In this document: positions 7,254 through 15,812 of the stretch, in pieces
How the letters are laid out: every line of letters starts with the position of its first letter
How positions within the stretch are numbered: the first letter of the stretch is position 1
DNA from: Bacillota bacterium
Lineage (GTDB): Bacteria > Bacillota > Clostridia > Acetivibrionales > DSM-1351
NCBI GenBank assembly: GCA_023441625.1
Contig: JAEZOA010000043.1
Span: forward strand, 1 to 64,000
Length of the DNA stretch: 64,000 nt
Direction of reading: 5' to 3'
Translations under genes and position numbers: made by a program
The notes under the pieces: generated by a model
Database searches by the model: none
What the model saw: the letters and a program-made list of their open reading frames with translations, nothing else
Told to the model about the DNA's origin: nothing

Positions 7254-8039
7254 TTAAAGGCGAATTGCAAAGGTATGGTCTAGTGGCCCACTCCCCTTAC
7301 CTAAATTCAGATTTGCTTTAAGTGCTCCTGAAATGTATTTTTTTGCATTGCGCACACTTTCTGACAGACTATAGCCCATAGCTAGATTGCTTGCTATTGC
7401 AGAAGATAAAGTACAGCCGGTTCCATGAGTATTGGGATTATCAATACGCTCTCCATAAAACCACTCCACCTTTCCTTCCGCATACAGTAAATCATTTGCA
7501 TCATTTAACTGATGCCCACCTTTAATTAGAATTGCTCCACTGTAATTTTGTGAAATTTTTTCAGCAGCAGTTATCATATCTTCAACATTGATTATCTTCA
7601 TACCACTGAGAACCTCCGCTTCTGGAATGTTCGGTGTTATTATTGTCGCAATAGGAATTAGTTTTTTAATCAAAGTTGCAGCTGCCTCATCAGCCAGAAG
7701 TTTGCACCCGCTTGTAGATACCATAACTGGATCAACAACAATATTTTCAGCCTTTTCCTTAACTAATTTTGAAGCTATAGTCTCAATTAGTGCACTGTTT
7801 GAAACCATCCCAATCTTTACAGCATCAGGATAAATGTCACTAAAAATGCAGTCTAATTGTTTTTCAAGGAATTGGGCAGTCACTTCCATAATTCCATATA
7901 CACCTGTTGTATTTTGAGCTGTAAGTGCTGTAATGGCACTCATTGCATATAGCTTATGTGCTGTTATTGTTTTTATATCGGCTCCAATACCTGCACCGCC
8001 ACTACTGTCACTACCTGCTATTGTCAAAACAGTCTTCAT
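7254..8039 (-). CDS. thiD: Hydroxymethylpyrimidine/phosphomethylpyrimidine kinase
   Basis: Phosphorylates HMP and HMP-phosphate for thiamine synthesis. 261 residues. The N-terminal TIAGSDSSGGAGIGADIKTITAHKLYAMSAITALTAQNTTGV block is diagnostic; DPVMVSTSG, ITPNIPEAEVLSGM and the catalytic NTHGTGCTLSSAIAS (about 210-224) follow. A GGGAGG site lies eight bases before the ATG. It is first gene of the thi cluster, downstream of a TPP riboswitch, so it should be shut off when thiamine pyrophosphate is plentiful. Confidence 0.97.
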   Translation of the reverse strand: MKTVLTIAGSDSSGGAGIGADIKTITAHKLYAMSAITALTAQNTTGVYGIMEVTAQFLEKQLDCIFSDIYPDAVKIGMVSNSALIETIASKLVKEKAENIVVDPVMVSTSGCKLLADEAAATLIKKLIPIATIITPNIPEAEVLSGMKIINVEDMITAAEKISQNYSGAILIKGGHQLNDANDLLYAEGKVEWFYGERIDNPNTHGTGCTLSSAIASNLAMGYSLSESVRNAKKYISGALKANLNLGKGSGPLDHTFAIRL

Positions 8040-8104
8040 ATAACAGCCTCCCTGCTTGTCATTAAATCTATAAATAAGTTTTTCCCAAGCATTAATACTA
8101 ATAC

Positions 8105-8141
8105 AACATAAAAAAGATGCCCATCATAAAAAACAGGCATC
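8105..8141 (-). terminator. Riboswitch expression-platform terminator
   Basis: On the minus strand GATGCC (8141-8136) pairs with GGCATC (8121-8116) and is followed by a T-rich run. It lies between the TPP aptamer and thiD, as expected for a riboswitch that stops transcription when ligand is bound. Confidence 0.75.
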
Positions 8142-8156
8142 ACATTATTCGCGATT

Positions 8157-8233
8157 ATGCTCCCTACGACAGTATTAACTGACAGGTTCAAAGGGTCAGA
8201 CAGTGTCTTCTCAACTTGTTAAGTTCCCCTGCA
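8157..8233 (-). promoter_or_regulatory. TPP riboswitch (THI element)
   Basis: The minus-strand sequence opens with GCAGGGGAAC. It contains the highly conserved ACCCTTTGAACCTG block, a short stem (CTGTCAGTTAATACTG region) and the closing CGTAGGGAGC, which pairs with the 5' end. This matches the thiamine pyrophosphate aptamer. It lies between a consensus promoter and a terminator upstream of thiD. Direct sequence evidence is strong; ligand-dependent termination is inferred from the family. Confidence 0.95.
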
Positions 8234-8254
8234 AAACTTATTCAATTTAGTTAA

Positions 8255-8283
8255 ATTATAGTCACACTATAATTGCTTGTCAA
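8255..8283 (-). promoter_or_regulatory. Consensus sigma-A promoter of the thi operon
   Basis: On the minus strand a perfect TTGACA (8283-8278) and a perfect TATAAT (8260-8255) are separated by 17 bases. The transcript would start near 8248, just ahead of the TPP aptamer. Confidence 0.85.
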
Positions 8284-8319
8284 GTATAAAGTAAAGAATG
8301 AATCCTTATTCCATAATTA

Positions 8320-8841
8320 TTAATACTCAATGCCCTTCCTTGCCTTAATTCCTGCATTCATAGGGTGCTTTACAGCATTTATTTCAGAAACATAGTCAGC
8401 AAGTTTAATAAGTTCATCAGGAGCATTTCTTCCTGTCATCACTACTTCAAGCTGTGAGGGCTTATTTTTAATAAAATCACTAACCCTCTTTATATCTATC
8501 AGTCCAGTAGTTATTGCAGCCATAATTTCGTCTAAAATAAGCATGTCTTTATTTTGCGCCTGCTCTATGGAATTATCAAATAAATGTGAGGTAGCTTCAC
8601 ACAGCTGTTCTTTCTCCTCGGGTGTTAGCTGCCATATAAATTTATCAAATTGTTTATCTTTACACAGTTCAAAACCTGGCTTTAGCTTTTCTAGTGAAAA
8701 TTCCTCCCCACTTGTGCTGCCTTTGCAGAACTGAATCATTAGAACCTTCATTCCACTGCCTGCTGCCCTTACACCAAGCCCAATAGCTGTAGTTGTCTTG
8801 CCCTTTCCATCACCTGTATATATGTGTACTAATCCATTCAT
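8320..8841 (-). CDS. cobO: Cob(I)yrinic acid a,c-diamide adenosyltransferase (CobO/BtuR/CobA type)
   Basis: Transfers the adenosyl group of ATP to the cobalt of corrinoids, making the coenzyme form of B12. 173 residues. The N-terminal GLVHIYTGDGKGKTTTAIGLGVRA carries the P-loop (GDGKGKTT, about residues 10-17). MIQFCKG, LILDEIMAA and VVMTGRNAP are the other family landmarks. It stands apart from other B12 genes, between the thi operon and an iron-type regulator, so it probably serves salvage of imported corrinoids. Confidence 0.95.
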   Translation of the reverse strand: MNGLVHIYTGDGKGKTTTAIGLGVRAAGSGMKVLMIQFCKGSTSGEEFSLEKLKPGFELCKDKQFDKFIWQLTPEEKEQLCEATSHLFDNSIEQAQNKDMLILDEIMAAITTGLIDIKRVSDFIKNKPSQLEVVMTGRNAPDELIKLADYVSEINAVKHPMNAGIKARKGIEY

Positions 8842-8919
8842 GAATTATCTTCTCCCTAAGTGCTTAGCCTATTTCATTATATGCTCTTGATTTATTCGCT
8901 AAGTCGTACAACCAGCTGT

Positions 8920-9288
8920 TTATGCTTCGCCCTTAAAATGCTTTTTAATTGCATTAAAGCTATCTGTACTAATTACATGCTCAATGCGGCACGCATCTTC
9001 AATAGCTATATTCTTATCAACACCTAAATAAATCAGCCAATCAGAAATGAGAGTATGCCTTTCATACATTGTTTGAGCAACATTCTTACCCTCTTCGGTC
9101 AATTTGATGTACCCATCACTATCTATGTCTATATACCCGTTCTCACGTAAATTTTTCATAGCTACGCTGACGCTGGATTTCTTATAGTCAAGCTCTCCAG
9201 CGACATCGATTGATCTGACACAACTATTTTTTTGGCTTAGAATCAAAATCGTTTCAAGGTACATTTCCGCAGATTCCTGTATTTTCAA
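8920..9288 (-). CDS. DtxR/MntR-family metal-dependent transcriptional regulator
   Basis: A metal-sensing repressor, about 122 residues. A winged helix fills residues 5-65 (SAEMYLETILILSQKNSCVRSIDVAGELDYKKSSVSVAMKNLRENGYI) and a short dimerisation/metal-binding segment follows (EEGKNVAQTMYERHTLISDWLIYLGVD...DACRIEHVISTDSF, with His/Glu/Cys ligands). It lacks the C-terminal SH3-like domain of DtxR, like MntR. The GTG at 9297 abuts the ribosome site; the TTG at 9288 has eight-base spacing and is preferred. It is divergent from feoAAB, whose upstream region carries DtxR-box-like dyads, so it is the likely regulator of ferrous iron uptake. Confidence 0.9.
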   Translation of the reverse strand: MKIQESAEMYLETILILSQKNSCVRSIDVAGELDYKKSSVSVAMKNLRENGYIDIDSDGYIKLTEEGKNVAQTMYERHTLISDWLIYLGVDKNIAIEDACRIEHVISTDSFNAIKKHFKGEA

Positions 9289-9430
9289 ACTCAGCACCTC
9301 CCTTTGACCAGTTCTATATCATTATAATATAATAGCATATTATCTATTTTAAAACAATTTGGGATAATTTACAAATAAGACAATTAATTATTATTAAAAT
9401 GATATCTATAATAAATATATTGACAAACGA

Positions 9431-9446
9431 GTTAGTTCGTGCTAAC
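9431..9446 (+). promoter_or_regulatory. Iron-box-like operator 1 (GTTAG-N6-CTAAC)
   Basis: Inverted repeat GTTAG TTCGTG CTAAC, located just downstream of a TTGACA hexamer (9420-9425) ahead of the feo genes. The half-sites match the core of the DtxR-type consensus GGTTAG...CTAACC, but with a wider spacer. Confidence 0.7.
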
Positions 9447-9452
9447 CTATAA

Positions 9453-9474
9453 GCAGTTAGATAGAGCTAACTGC
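9453..9474 (+). promoter_or_regulatory. Iron-box-like operator 2 (GCAGTTAG-N6-CTAACTGC)
   Basis: Perfect 8-bp inverted repeat with a 6-base spacer, its centre 25 bp from that of operator 1. Placement right after the first dyad suggests cooperative binding by the adjacent DtxR-like regulator. Confidence 0.75.
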
Positions 9475-9524
9475 TCTTAAATTTGTTAAATAAAGTGTAC
9501 CAGTATAGATGAGGAGTGATTATT

Positions 9525-9734
9525 ATGCCTTTAACAATGGCCAAAACAGGAGAAGAGAACTGCATCAAAAAAATTGGTGGCAAGCCTGAGACAAGGCAGT
9601 TTCTTGAAAATCTTGGGTTTGTAATTGGTGGTGCGGTCACTTTGGTTTCAGAAATAAGCGGTAACATGATTGTAAATGTAAAGGATTCCAGAGTTGCTAT
9701 AAGTCGTGAAATTGCGAGTAAAATTATAGTGTAA
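9525..9734 (+). CDS. feoA: FeoA-family protein (first copy)
   Basis: 69-residue SH3-like FeoA protein, a small cytosolic partner of the FeoB ferrous iron channel. The block GGKPETRQFLENLGFVIGGAVTLVSEISGNMIVNVKDSRVAISREIASKIIV is a typical FeoA strand pattern. A GTG at 9516 is in frame but overlaps the GAGGAG ribosome site; ATG 9525 has good spacing and is chosen. It is first gene of feoA-feoA-feoB, downstream of two operator dyads. Two FeoA copies ahead of FeoB are common in clostridia. Confidence 0.92.
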   Translation: MPLTMAKTGEENCIKKIGGKPETRQFLENLGFVIGGAVTLVSEISGNMIVNVKDSRVAISREIASKIIV

Positions 9735-9758
9735 TGAATTGAGGGGGAGTTTAGCAGG

Positions 9759-9980
9759 ATGCAAACATTGAAAGAAGTTAAATGCGGTCAAACTGTCACT
9801 GTAACTAAGATTACAGGTGAAGGAGCTGTCAAACGTCGAATTATGGACATGGGTATAACAAAGGGAACAGAAATCTATGTACATAAGGTTGCACCACTTG
9901 GAGACCCTATTGAGATTACTGTTCGTGGATATGAATTATCTCTACGTAAAGCAGATGCTGAAATGATTTCAGTTCAATGA
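9759..9980 (+). CDS. feoA: FeoA-family protein (second copy)
   Basis: 73 residues. MQTLKEVKCGQTVTVTKITGEGAVKRRIMDMGITKGTEIYVHKVAPLGDPIEITVRGYELSLRKADAEMI is the canonical FeoA sequence pattern (GD/GxxVxV, RRIMDMGI, GDPIEI, LRKADA). It sits 24 bp after the first copy and 136 bp before feoB. Between it and feoB lies a third operator dyad, so feoB may also be transcribed from its own regulated start. Confidence 0.95.
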   Translation: MQTLKEVKCGQTVTVTKITGEGAVKRRIMDMGITKGTEIYVHKVAPLGDPIEITVRGYELSLRKADAEMISVQ

Positions 9981-10042
9981 TTTCAGTTCAATGATTTCAT
10001 ATTAAAATGCAGACATGTTTTCTGCATTTTTTAAGGTCCTCG

Positions 10043-10060
10043 GGTTAGTATAGACTAACC
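10043..10060 (+). promoter_or_regulatory. Iron-box-like operator 3 (GGTTAG-N6-CTAACC)
   Basis: Perfect 6-bp inverted repeat with a 6-base TATAGA spacer, 56 bp upstream of the feoB ATG. It is the closest of the three to the DtxR core consensus and implies separate control of feoB. Confidence 0.75.
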
Positions 10061-10116
10061 TTGTATTTGATTTTAAGTTTGTAGTTGTTAACCACGTTTA
10101 TAAGGAGGCTAATATA

Positions 10117-12273
10117 ATGTCAATTAAAATTGCGCTTGCAGGTAATCCAAATTCCGGCAAGACAACACTTTTTAATGCATTGACTGGTTCTAACCAATTT
10201 GTTGGTAACTGGCCAGGTGTAACTGTTGAAAAAAAAGAGGGAAAACTAAAAAACCATAAAGATGTAGTTATTATGGACCTACCTGGTATCTACTCCCTTT
10301 CTCCATATACTCTCGAGGAAGTGGTAGCAAGAAACTGCCTGATTACTGAGCAGCCAGATGTAATTCTAAATATTATCGACGGAACTAATATGGAGCGTAA
10401 CCTGTATCTCACTACACAGCTTACAGAGCTAGGAATTCCGACGATAGTAGCAATAAATATGATGGATGTTGTTGCAAAAAATGGCGACAAAATCTATATA
10501 GATGAACTATCTAAGACTCTTGGATGCCCAGTTATGGAGATTTCGGCACTAAAAGGAACAGGTATTACTGAAGTGGCACAAAAAGCAGTCCTTCTTGCCA
10601 ATAGTAAAACTAAAATGATCCCGCAGCACAGCTTCTGTGGTAGTGTAGAACATGCAATTGCTCATATTGAGGAAGCTATCAATGGTATGATACCAGAAAG
10701 CCAGCAGCGTTGGTTCGCAGTGAAAATATTCGAGCGTGACGAAAAAATTCTGGAGAAGCTCAAATTAGATGCTTCACTAAGAGCTCATATTGAAGAGGAC
10801 ATTATATCCTGCGAAAACGAAATGGACGATGACTCTGAAAGTATCATAACAAATGAGAGATATTTATATATCTCCTCTATCATAAAAAAATGTTACTATA
10901 AAAAGAACAAAGGTAAGCTATCTTCTTCAGATAAGATTGATAGGGTTGTTACCAACCGTTGGCTTGCACTTCCTATTTTTGCAATAGTGATGTTTGCTGT
11001 ATATTTTGTTTCTGTAACAACAGTTGGAGCATGGGTGACTGACTGGACAAACGATGTGCTTTTTGGTGAAATTATTCCTCCAGCAGTTGAGAGTTTCCTC
11101 GTATCCATCGGCTGTGCAGATTGGTTACAAGGCTTAATCCTAGATGGTATTATAGGTGGTGTAGGAGCAGTGCTTGGCTTTGTACCGCAGATGCTAATAT
11201 TGTTCGCACTCCTTGCCTTTTTAGAAGCATGTGGCTATATGGCTCGTATTGCCTTCATAATGGACAGAATTTTCCGTAAATTTGGTCTTTCAGGCAAGTC
11301 CTTTATCCCAATGTTAATTGGTACTGGATGTGGTGTTCCAGGAATTATGGCATCCCGTACCATTGAGAATGACCGTGACCGTAAAATGACCATAATAACA
11401 ACTACCTTTATCCCATGTGGGGCCAAGCTCCCGATTATTGCCTTAATTGCAGGTGCACTGTTCAGCGGTGCATGGTGGGTAGCTCCTAGTGCTTACTTTG
11501 TAGGAATTGTTTCCATTATCTGCTCTGGTATTATTCTAAAGAAAACTAAATTGTTTTCTGGCGACCCTGCCCCTTTCGTTATGGAGATGCCGGCATATCA
11601 TATGCCCACCTTCAGTAATGTTATGAGAAGTATGTGGGAGCGTGGATGGAGCTTTATTAAGAAGGCAGGTACTATTATACTACTTTCCACAATTTTGGTG
11701 TGGTTTGCTTCAAACTTTGGTATAGTTGATGGAAAATTTGGAATGGTAGAGGATCTTTCAAATGGATTTCTTGCTAAAATCGGCAGTGCTATTGCCTGGA
11801 TATTTATACCTCTTGGATGGGGTAACTGGCAGTCTGCTGTAGCTACTATTACAGGATTCATTGCTAAAGAAAATGTTGTAGGTACTTTTGGAGTACTATA
11901 CGGTTTTGCAGAGGTTGCTGAAGATGGCACAGAGATTTGGAGTTCACTAGCATCTAGCTTTACTACTGTAGCTGCTTATTCCTTCCTTGTATTTAATCTT
12001 TTATGTGCTCCATGCTTTGCAGCTATAGGTGCTATAAGGCGAGAAATGAATAATGCAAAGTGGACATTGTTTGCCATCGGGTATCAGACCATTTTTGCTT
12101 ATGTAGTGGCTTTATGTATATATCAGTTTGGAAATCTGTTTACTGGCAAGGGCTTTGGAATAGGTACTATAGCTGCGCTGATTATTGTGGCTGGCTTCGT
12201 GTATTTACTTCTGCGTCCAAACAAAAATGACAAAACACTTAATTCCGATTCATCAGTAAAGGCAAACGCTTAA
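10117..12273 (+). CDS. feoB: Ferrous iron transport protein B
   Basis: Membrane Fe(II) transporter with a cytosolic GTPase domain, 718 residues. G1 GNPNSGKTT (about 9-17), G2 region NWPGVTVEKKEG, G3 DLPG (about 54-57) and G4 NMMD (about 114-117) are intact, followed by a helical GDI-like region to about 270. The membrane core then carries the two Gate motifs, with conserved GTGCGVPGIMA and CGAKLPI and later the CAPCFAAIGAIRREM cysteine motif. A strong AAGGAGG site precedes the ATG. The gene is followed 22 bp later by a short Cys-rich membrane peptide. Confidence 0.98.
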   Translation: MSIKIALAGNPNSGKTTLFNALTGSNQFVGNWPGVTVEKKEGKLKNHKDVVIMDLPGIYSLSPYTLEEVVARNCLITEQPDVILNIIDGTNMERNLYLTTQLTELGIPTIVAINMMDVVAKNGDKIYIDELSKTLGCPVMEISALKGTGITEVAQKAVLLANSKTKMIPQHSFCGSVEHAIAHIEEAINGMIPESQQRWFAVKIFERDEKILEKLKLDASLRAHIEEDIISCENEMDDDSESIITNERYLYISSIIKKCYYKKNKGKLSSSDKIDRVVTNRWLALPIFAIVMFAVYFVSVTTVGAWVTDWTNDVLFGEIIPPAVESFLVSIGCADWLQGLILDGIIGGVGAVLGFVPQMLILFALLAFLEACGYMARIAFIMDRIFRKFGLSGKSFIPMLIGTGCGVPGIMASRTIENDRDRKMTIITTTFIPCGAKLPIIALIAGALFSGAWWVAPSAYFVGIVSIICSGIILKKTKLFSGDPAPFVMEMPAYHMPTFSNVMRSMWERGWSFIKKAGTIILLSTILVWFASNFGIVDGKFGMVEDLSNGFLAKIGSAIAWIFIPLGWGNWQSAVATITGFIAKENVVGTFGVLYGFAEVAEDGTEIWSSLASSFTTVAAYSFLVFNLLCAPCFAAIGAIRREMNNAKWTLFAIGYQTIFAYVVALCIYQFGNLFTGKGFGIGTIAALIIVAGFVYLLLRPNKNDKTLNSDSSVKANA

Positions 12274-12295
12274 TTCCTGAAAGGAGGAATTCTAT

Positions 12296-12466
12296 ATGCT
12301 ACAATTTATAACTGAAAATATTGCAACTATTATAATTTCTGTATTGCTTCTGGCAGTAGTATTCTTTATAGTCAGAAAGCTTGTCAGAGATAAAAAAAAT
12401 GGAAAAAGCGCGGGTTGTGGCTGTAGTTGTTCAGGCTGCTCGGGTTCTTCCGAATGTCATAAATAG
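12296..12466 (+). CDS. FeoB-associated Cys-rich membrane protein
   Basis: A 56-residue gene. One N-terminal membrane helix (about residues 9-26, IATIIISVLLLAVVFFIV) is followed by a basic stretch and a cysteine cluster (CGCSCSGCSGSSEC) at the C-terminus. This layout is that of the small FeoB-associated Cys-rich proteins found after feoB in many anaerobes. An AAGGAGG site lies seven bases before the ATG. The cysteines are likely to bind iron or help its hand-over, which is inferred. It is last gene of the feo operon, ahead of a strong terminator. Confidence 0.9.
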   Translation: MLQFITENIATIIISVLLLAVVFFIVRKLVRDKKNGKSAGCGCSCSGCSGSSECHK

Positions 12467-12504
12467 TAATGTGTGTTTATATTTTAATCACAATCTGATT
12501 GCTG

Positions 12505-12556
12505 AAAGGGCTGGTCATATATGGATGTGCATAATCCATATATGACCAGCCCTTTT
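12505..12556. terminator. Bidirectional terminator between feo operon and sbcC
   Basis: Very long perfect stem GGGCTGGTCATATATGGA with its complement, a 9-base loop, A-run on one side and T-run on the other. It serves the convergent feo and sbcDC operons. Confidence 0.92.
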
Positions 12557-12608
12557 ATTAGGTTAGTGTGTGACGGAACAAATATACTGTTAATAAAACC
12601 GTAGAACA

Positions 12609-15600
12609 TTATATAATGAATTTCGCAAAGCTTCCTTCCTTTTGAGGGAATATTTCTAAAACACTCTTAATTCTCTCTTTTAGCTCCTGAACATGAGAAA
12701 TAACACCAACTAATCTCCCCGTTTTTTGAATGGCTACAAGGCACTCTATTGCGCTATCAAGGGATTCTGGGTCAAGGGAGCCAAAGCCTTCATCAACAAA
12801 TAGTGTATCTAAGCTTATCCCGCCAGAATACGACTGAACCACATCAGCTAAGCCAAGCGCCAATGCAAGTGATGCCTTAAAGCCCTCTCCTCCTGAAAGG
12901 GTTCTGACATGCCTTGCTTTACCTGTATAATTGTCGAATACCTCCAGCTCAAGCCCCTGTTGAGCGCGACCCTTTCCTTTATCTTCTTTTCGCTTTAAAA
13001 GATATCTGGAGCCTGTCATTTTATCAAGCCTATGGTTTGCTGCGATAATTATTTCATCAAAATATGCAGCTAATACATACCTTTCAAAGGTAATTCTTTG
13101 TGTATTATCTCCTCTAGCCACCCTTGATAGCTCTCCAATAATTTTATATTTTTCCTCATAGCTCTTCAGCTCTCCTAAAACACTATTTAATTGCTGCAGT
13201 GTCTTTGAGTTGTTTGCATATCTGGAAAACACAAGGTTATAGCTGTCCTGTAGCTCGCTTTGCTCCTCAAGCAGCAAGTTATACTTAATATCCAATTCCT
13301 CAATATCTTGAAGCACAAGCTCCTTTGTTTCCTCCTCTAAATGTGCCAGCATATCTCTAAGAGAACTTAATTTCTGATAAAAAGCACTTATTTCCTCTTG
13401 TAAGACAGCTATCTCATCCTGAGATCTCTTCATTTTGAGGTAATGTTCATAGCTCTCAAAGTTCTCACTAAGGAGTTTTTTATTTAAAAGCAGCTCCAGT
13501 CCTTCACTCTCCTCTTTGCTCTCCTTTAAGGAAGTAAACTTGATAGCCACTTCTTTTTCTGAATTGATAAATGCCTCCTTTGCAAGCTCAGCAGCCCGCT
13601 CAGCATTTTTGTACTCTGTCTCAAGGTTTAAGATAGCGCGCTTCATTTCATCTAATCTGGCATTTAGCTTAGCAGCAGAACGAATGTCCTGGGGAACCTC
13701 CCTTTCAATGCTGTCAATAACCGTACTAAGCCTTGCAAGTTCTTCTGAAGCAATTAATTTTTGTGTAGTCCAACTACTTAAGACTTCCTCTAGCTTATTA
13801 ATTTTTTCCTCTGTTTCTTTATATTCAACTTCAAAGAACTGCTTTTTATTTACAAAAGCTGTTTTTTCTTTATACTTTGAAATTAATTCTAAGGTCACAG
13901 CTTTTAGCTCTGCTCCCATTTTGTTTATTGCTTTTTGAATTTCTTCAAGGCCGTTTTTAGACAAGTCACTATTTTTTATTGCAAAGATACTCTCTGATGC
14001 TTGAAGTACATCTTCTGGATTTTCTGGTTTTTCTGTAACCGTGCTAAGGGAGGTAAGTGCTGATATCCTGTTTTTTATTTCAAGCTTTTTACTCTCAAGG
14101 TTTCCATGCAGAGCAGAAAGAATCTTCATTTTGTCAGTTCTTTGCTCACTCATGGTTGCATGTTGTAGCTTCAAGATCTTCAGCTGCTCTTCACCAGGAA
14201 TATTCTCTAGCACCCTTGCTGGCCTTGGATGCTCTAATGCTCCACAAACGGGGCAAGGTACATCTTCTTGTAGCGTTTGTGCTAATATACCTGCTTGTCC
14301 ACGAATATAATTATCCTCTAGCTGTTCAAGCTCTGTTCTAAAATCTACAAATTTCACATCAAAGGCTTCAAAATCCGCTTTGTCGCTCTCATATATCTCA
14401 GTTTGTTCTATATATGAGCCAATGAGTTTATTAGTAGTATCTAATTCAACTAAATATTTCTTGTTCTCTGATATTTCTTTATCAAATCTGGCACACTCAG
14501 ACTCTGTTGAATAAAGAACCTTAAGGTTTTCTTCCTGTTCTTTATAGCTTTTCTTAGCTATATCTAATTCTTTCTGAGACTTCTCTAAGGTATTAATTAT
14601 TTCCTGACTCTGCAATTTTGTAACTTCGAGGGCTTGCCTGCTTTTTTCGTACTGAATAACCTTTGGCAGCATATTATTTAAAAGGGATAGCTCCGCTTCA
14701 TATTTCTTCCTGATGGGCTCCCTTTCCTTTTCTGTATTTAGCAGTATTTTACCCTTCTCGTACTCTTTATTGTTTTTTTCAGTTTGTTGCTTGGCAAAAG
14801 CTAATTCACTAGTTTTCACTTCAATACTCTGCTTCGACCTTTTCAACTGCTCATCAACCTCACTGATTGGAAGTGCTTTTCTTGCAAATGTTAAGCTTAT
14901 TTCCTTTTGTTTAAATTCCTCTATTCTAGTGGAAGCCTGAGTATATTCCTGACTTATTTGCTCTTTATCCCTGAGTTTCTTATTTATCTCAGTGCTCTTT
15001 GCTATTTTTTCCTTGATAATCCCCTGATTTGCTGTGACTTTCTCCAGCTGAGCCTTAAAAAATTGTATTTGTTTATCATCCTTCTCAGCTATTTTCCCTA
15101 CTTCTGCAATAAACCACTCTACATTTATATTTTTACTAGCTCTAGTTTCTTCAAGGGTTTGATCTCCTGCTAAATCTAAGTGCTTTATATGTGTATCAAT
15201 TTCTGTCTTAATATCATGGACAGCCTTATATACCTTCTTGCTCTCATCTTCAAGCCTCCTTTGAATCTCGGCAAAGCCCTCAGTTCCAAATATTTTTCTG
15301 AAGATAAGTTCACGCTCACTACTATCAGCCTCTAAAAGCCTTCTGAATTCTCCCTGTGGCAGCATAACTATTTGCTTAAATTGAGATTTATTTATTCCCA
15401 AAAGCTCATTAATTTTTTCATCTACGCTTAAAATTTTCGTTATAAGTGATCCGTCAGGCATAAGTAGCTCTGCATCAGCATTTCTAGTTGTAAATCCCTC
15501 ACCTCTGAGCTTTCTTTGCTCTTGCTGAGGTAGCCTACGTATTTTATAGGTATTTCCTCTTAGCTCAAATACAAGTTCCACAAAGGTCTCAGCATCCTGC

Positions 15601-15812
15601 AGCGCAAAGTCACTCCTAAAGCTATCTCTATCACGACTGCTTCCAGAAGGTTCACCAAAGAGAGCAAAGCTTATGGCATCAAAAATTGTTGTCTTACCAG
15701 AACCTGTTGGCCCAGAGATAACAAAAATTTGTTCTTTTAGATTGGAAAAGTCTATTTCCTGAACACCTGCATATGGACCAAATGCGCTGATTGTAAGCTT
15801 TAGTGGCTTCAT
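12609..15812 (-). CDS. sbcC: Exonuclease subunit SbcC (Rad50-like)
   Basis: ATPase partner of the SbcD nuclease; the complex cleaves hairpins and processes double-strand-break ends. 1067 residues. Walker A GPTGSGKTT lies at about 34-42, a long coiled coil follows, the zinc-hook CPVC is at residues 520-523, the returning coiled coil follows, then the ABC signature LSGGEGF near 970 and Walker B TLFVDEGFGSLD. The size and order match Rad50-type proteins. Its ATG directly follows the sbcD stop, so the two are co-translated. Confidence 0.97.
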   Translation of the reverse strand: MKPLKLTISAFGPYAGVQEIDFSNLKEQIFVISGPTGSGKTTIFDAISFALFGEPSGSSRDRDSFRSDFALQDAETFVELVFELRGNTYKIRRLPQQEQRKLRGEGFTTRNADAELLMPDGSLITKILSVDEKINELLGINKSQFKQIVMLPQGEFRRLLEADSSERELIFRKIFGTEGFAEIQRRLEDESKKVYKAVHDIKTEIDTHIKHLDLAGDQTLEETRASKNINVEWFIAEVGKIAEKDDKQIQFFKAQLEKVTANQGIIKEKIAKSTEINKKLRDKEQISQEYTQASTRIEEFKQKEISLTFARKALPISEVDEQLKRSKQSIEVKTSELAFAKQQTEKNNKEYEKGKILLNTEKEREPIRKKYEAELSLLNNMLPKVIQYEKSRQALEVTKLQSQEIINTLEKSQKELDIAKKSYKEQEENLKVLYSTESECARFDKEISENKKYLVELDTTNKLIGSYIEQTEIYESDKADFEAFDVKFVDFRTELEQLEDNYIRGQAGILAQTLQEDVPCPVCGALEHPRPARVLENIPGEEQLKILKLQHATMSEQRTDKMKILSALHGNLESKKLEIKNRISALTSLSTVTEKPENPEDVLQASESIFAIKNSDLSKNGLEEIQKAINKMGAELKAVTLELISKYKEKTAFVNKKQFFEVEYKETEEKINKLEEVLSSWTTQKLIASEELARLSTVIDSIEREVPQDIRSAAKLNARLDEMKRAILNLETEYKNAERAAELAKEAFINSEKEVAIKFTSLKESKEESEGLELLLNKKLLSENFESYEHYLKMKRSQDEIAVLQEEISAFYQKLSSLRDMLAHLEEETKELVLQDIEELDIKYNLLLEEQSELQDSYNLVFSRYANNSKTLQQLNSVLGELKSYEEKYKIIGELSRVARGDNTQRITFERYVLAAYFDEIIIAANHRLDKMTGSRYLLKRKEDKGKGRAQQGLELEVFDNYTGKARHVRTLSGGEGFKASLALALGLADVVQSYSGGISLDTLFVDEGFGSLDPESLDSAIECLVAIQKTGRLVGVISHVQELKERIKSVLEIFPQKEGSFAKFII

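Noticed and set aside
7034..7270. 78-codon open frame downstream of thiD on the minus strand
   Set aside because: It overlaps the thiD end, has no ribosome site and unprotein-like composition, and runs through the structured region.
14057..14341. Open frames of 60-140 codons antisense to sbcC and other long genes
   Set aside because: They lie wholly inside strongly supported genes on the other strand and lack ribosome sites.
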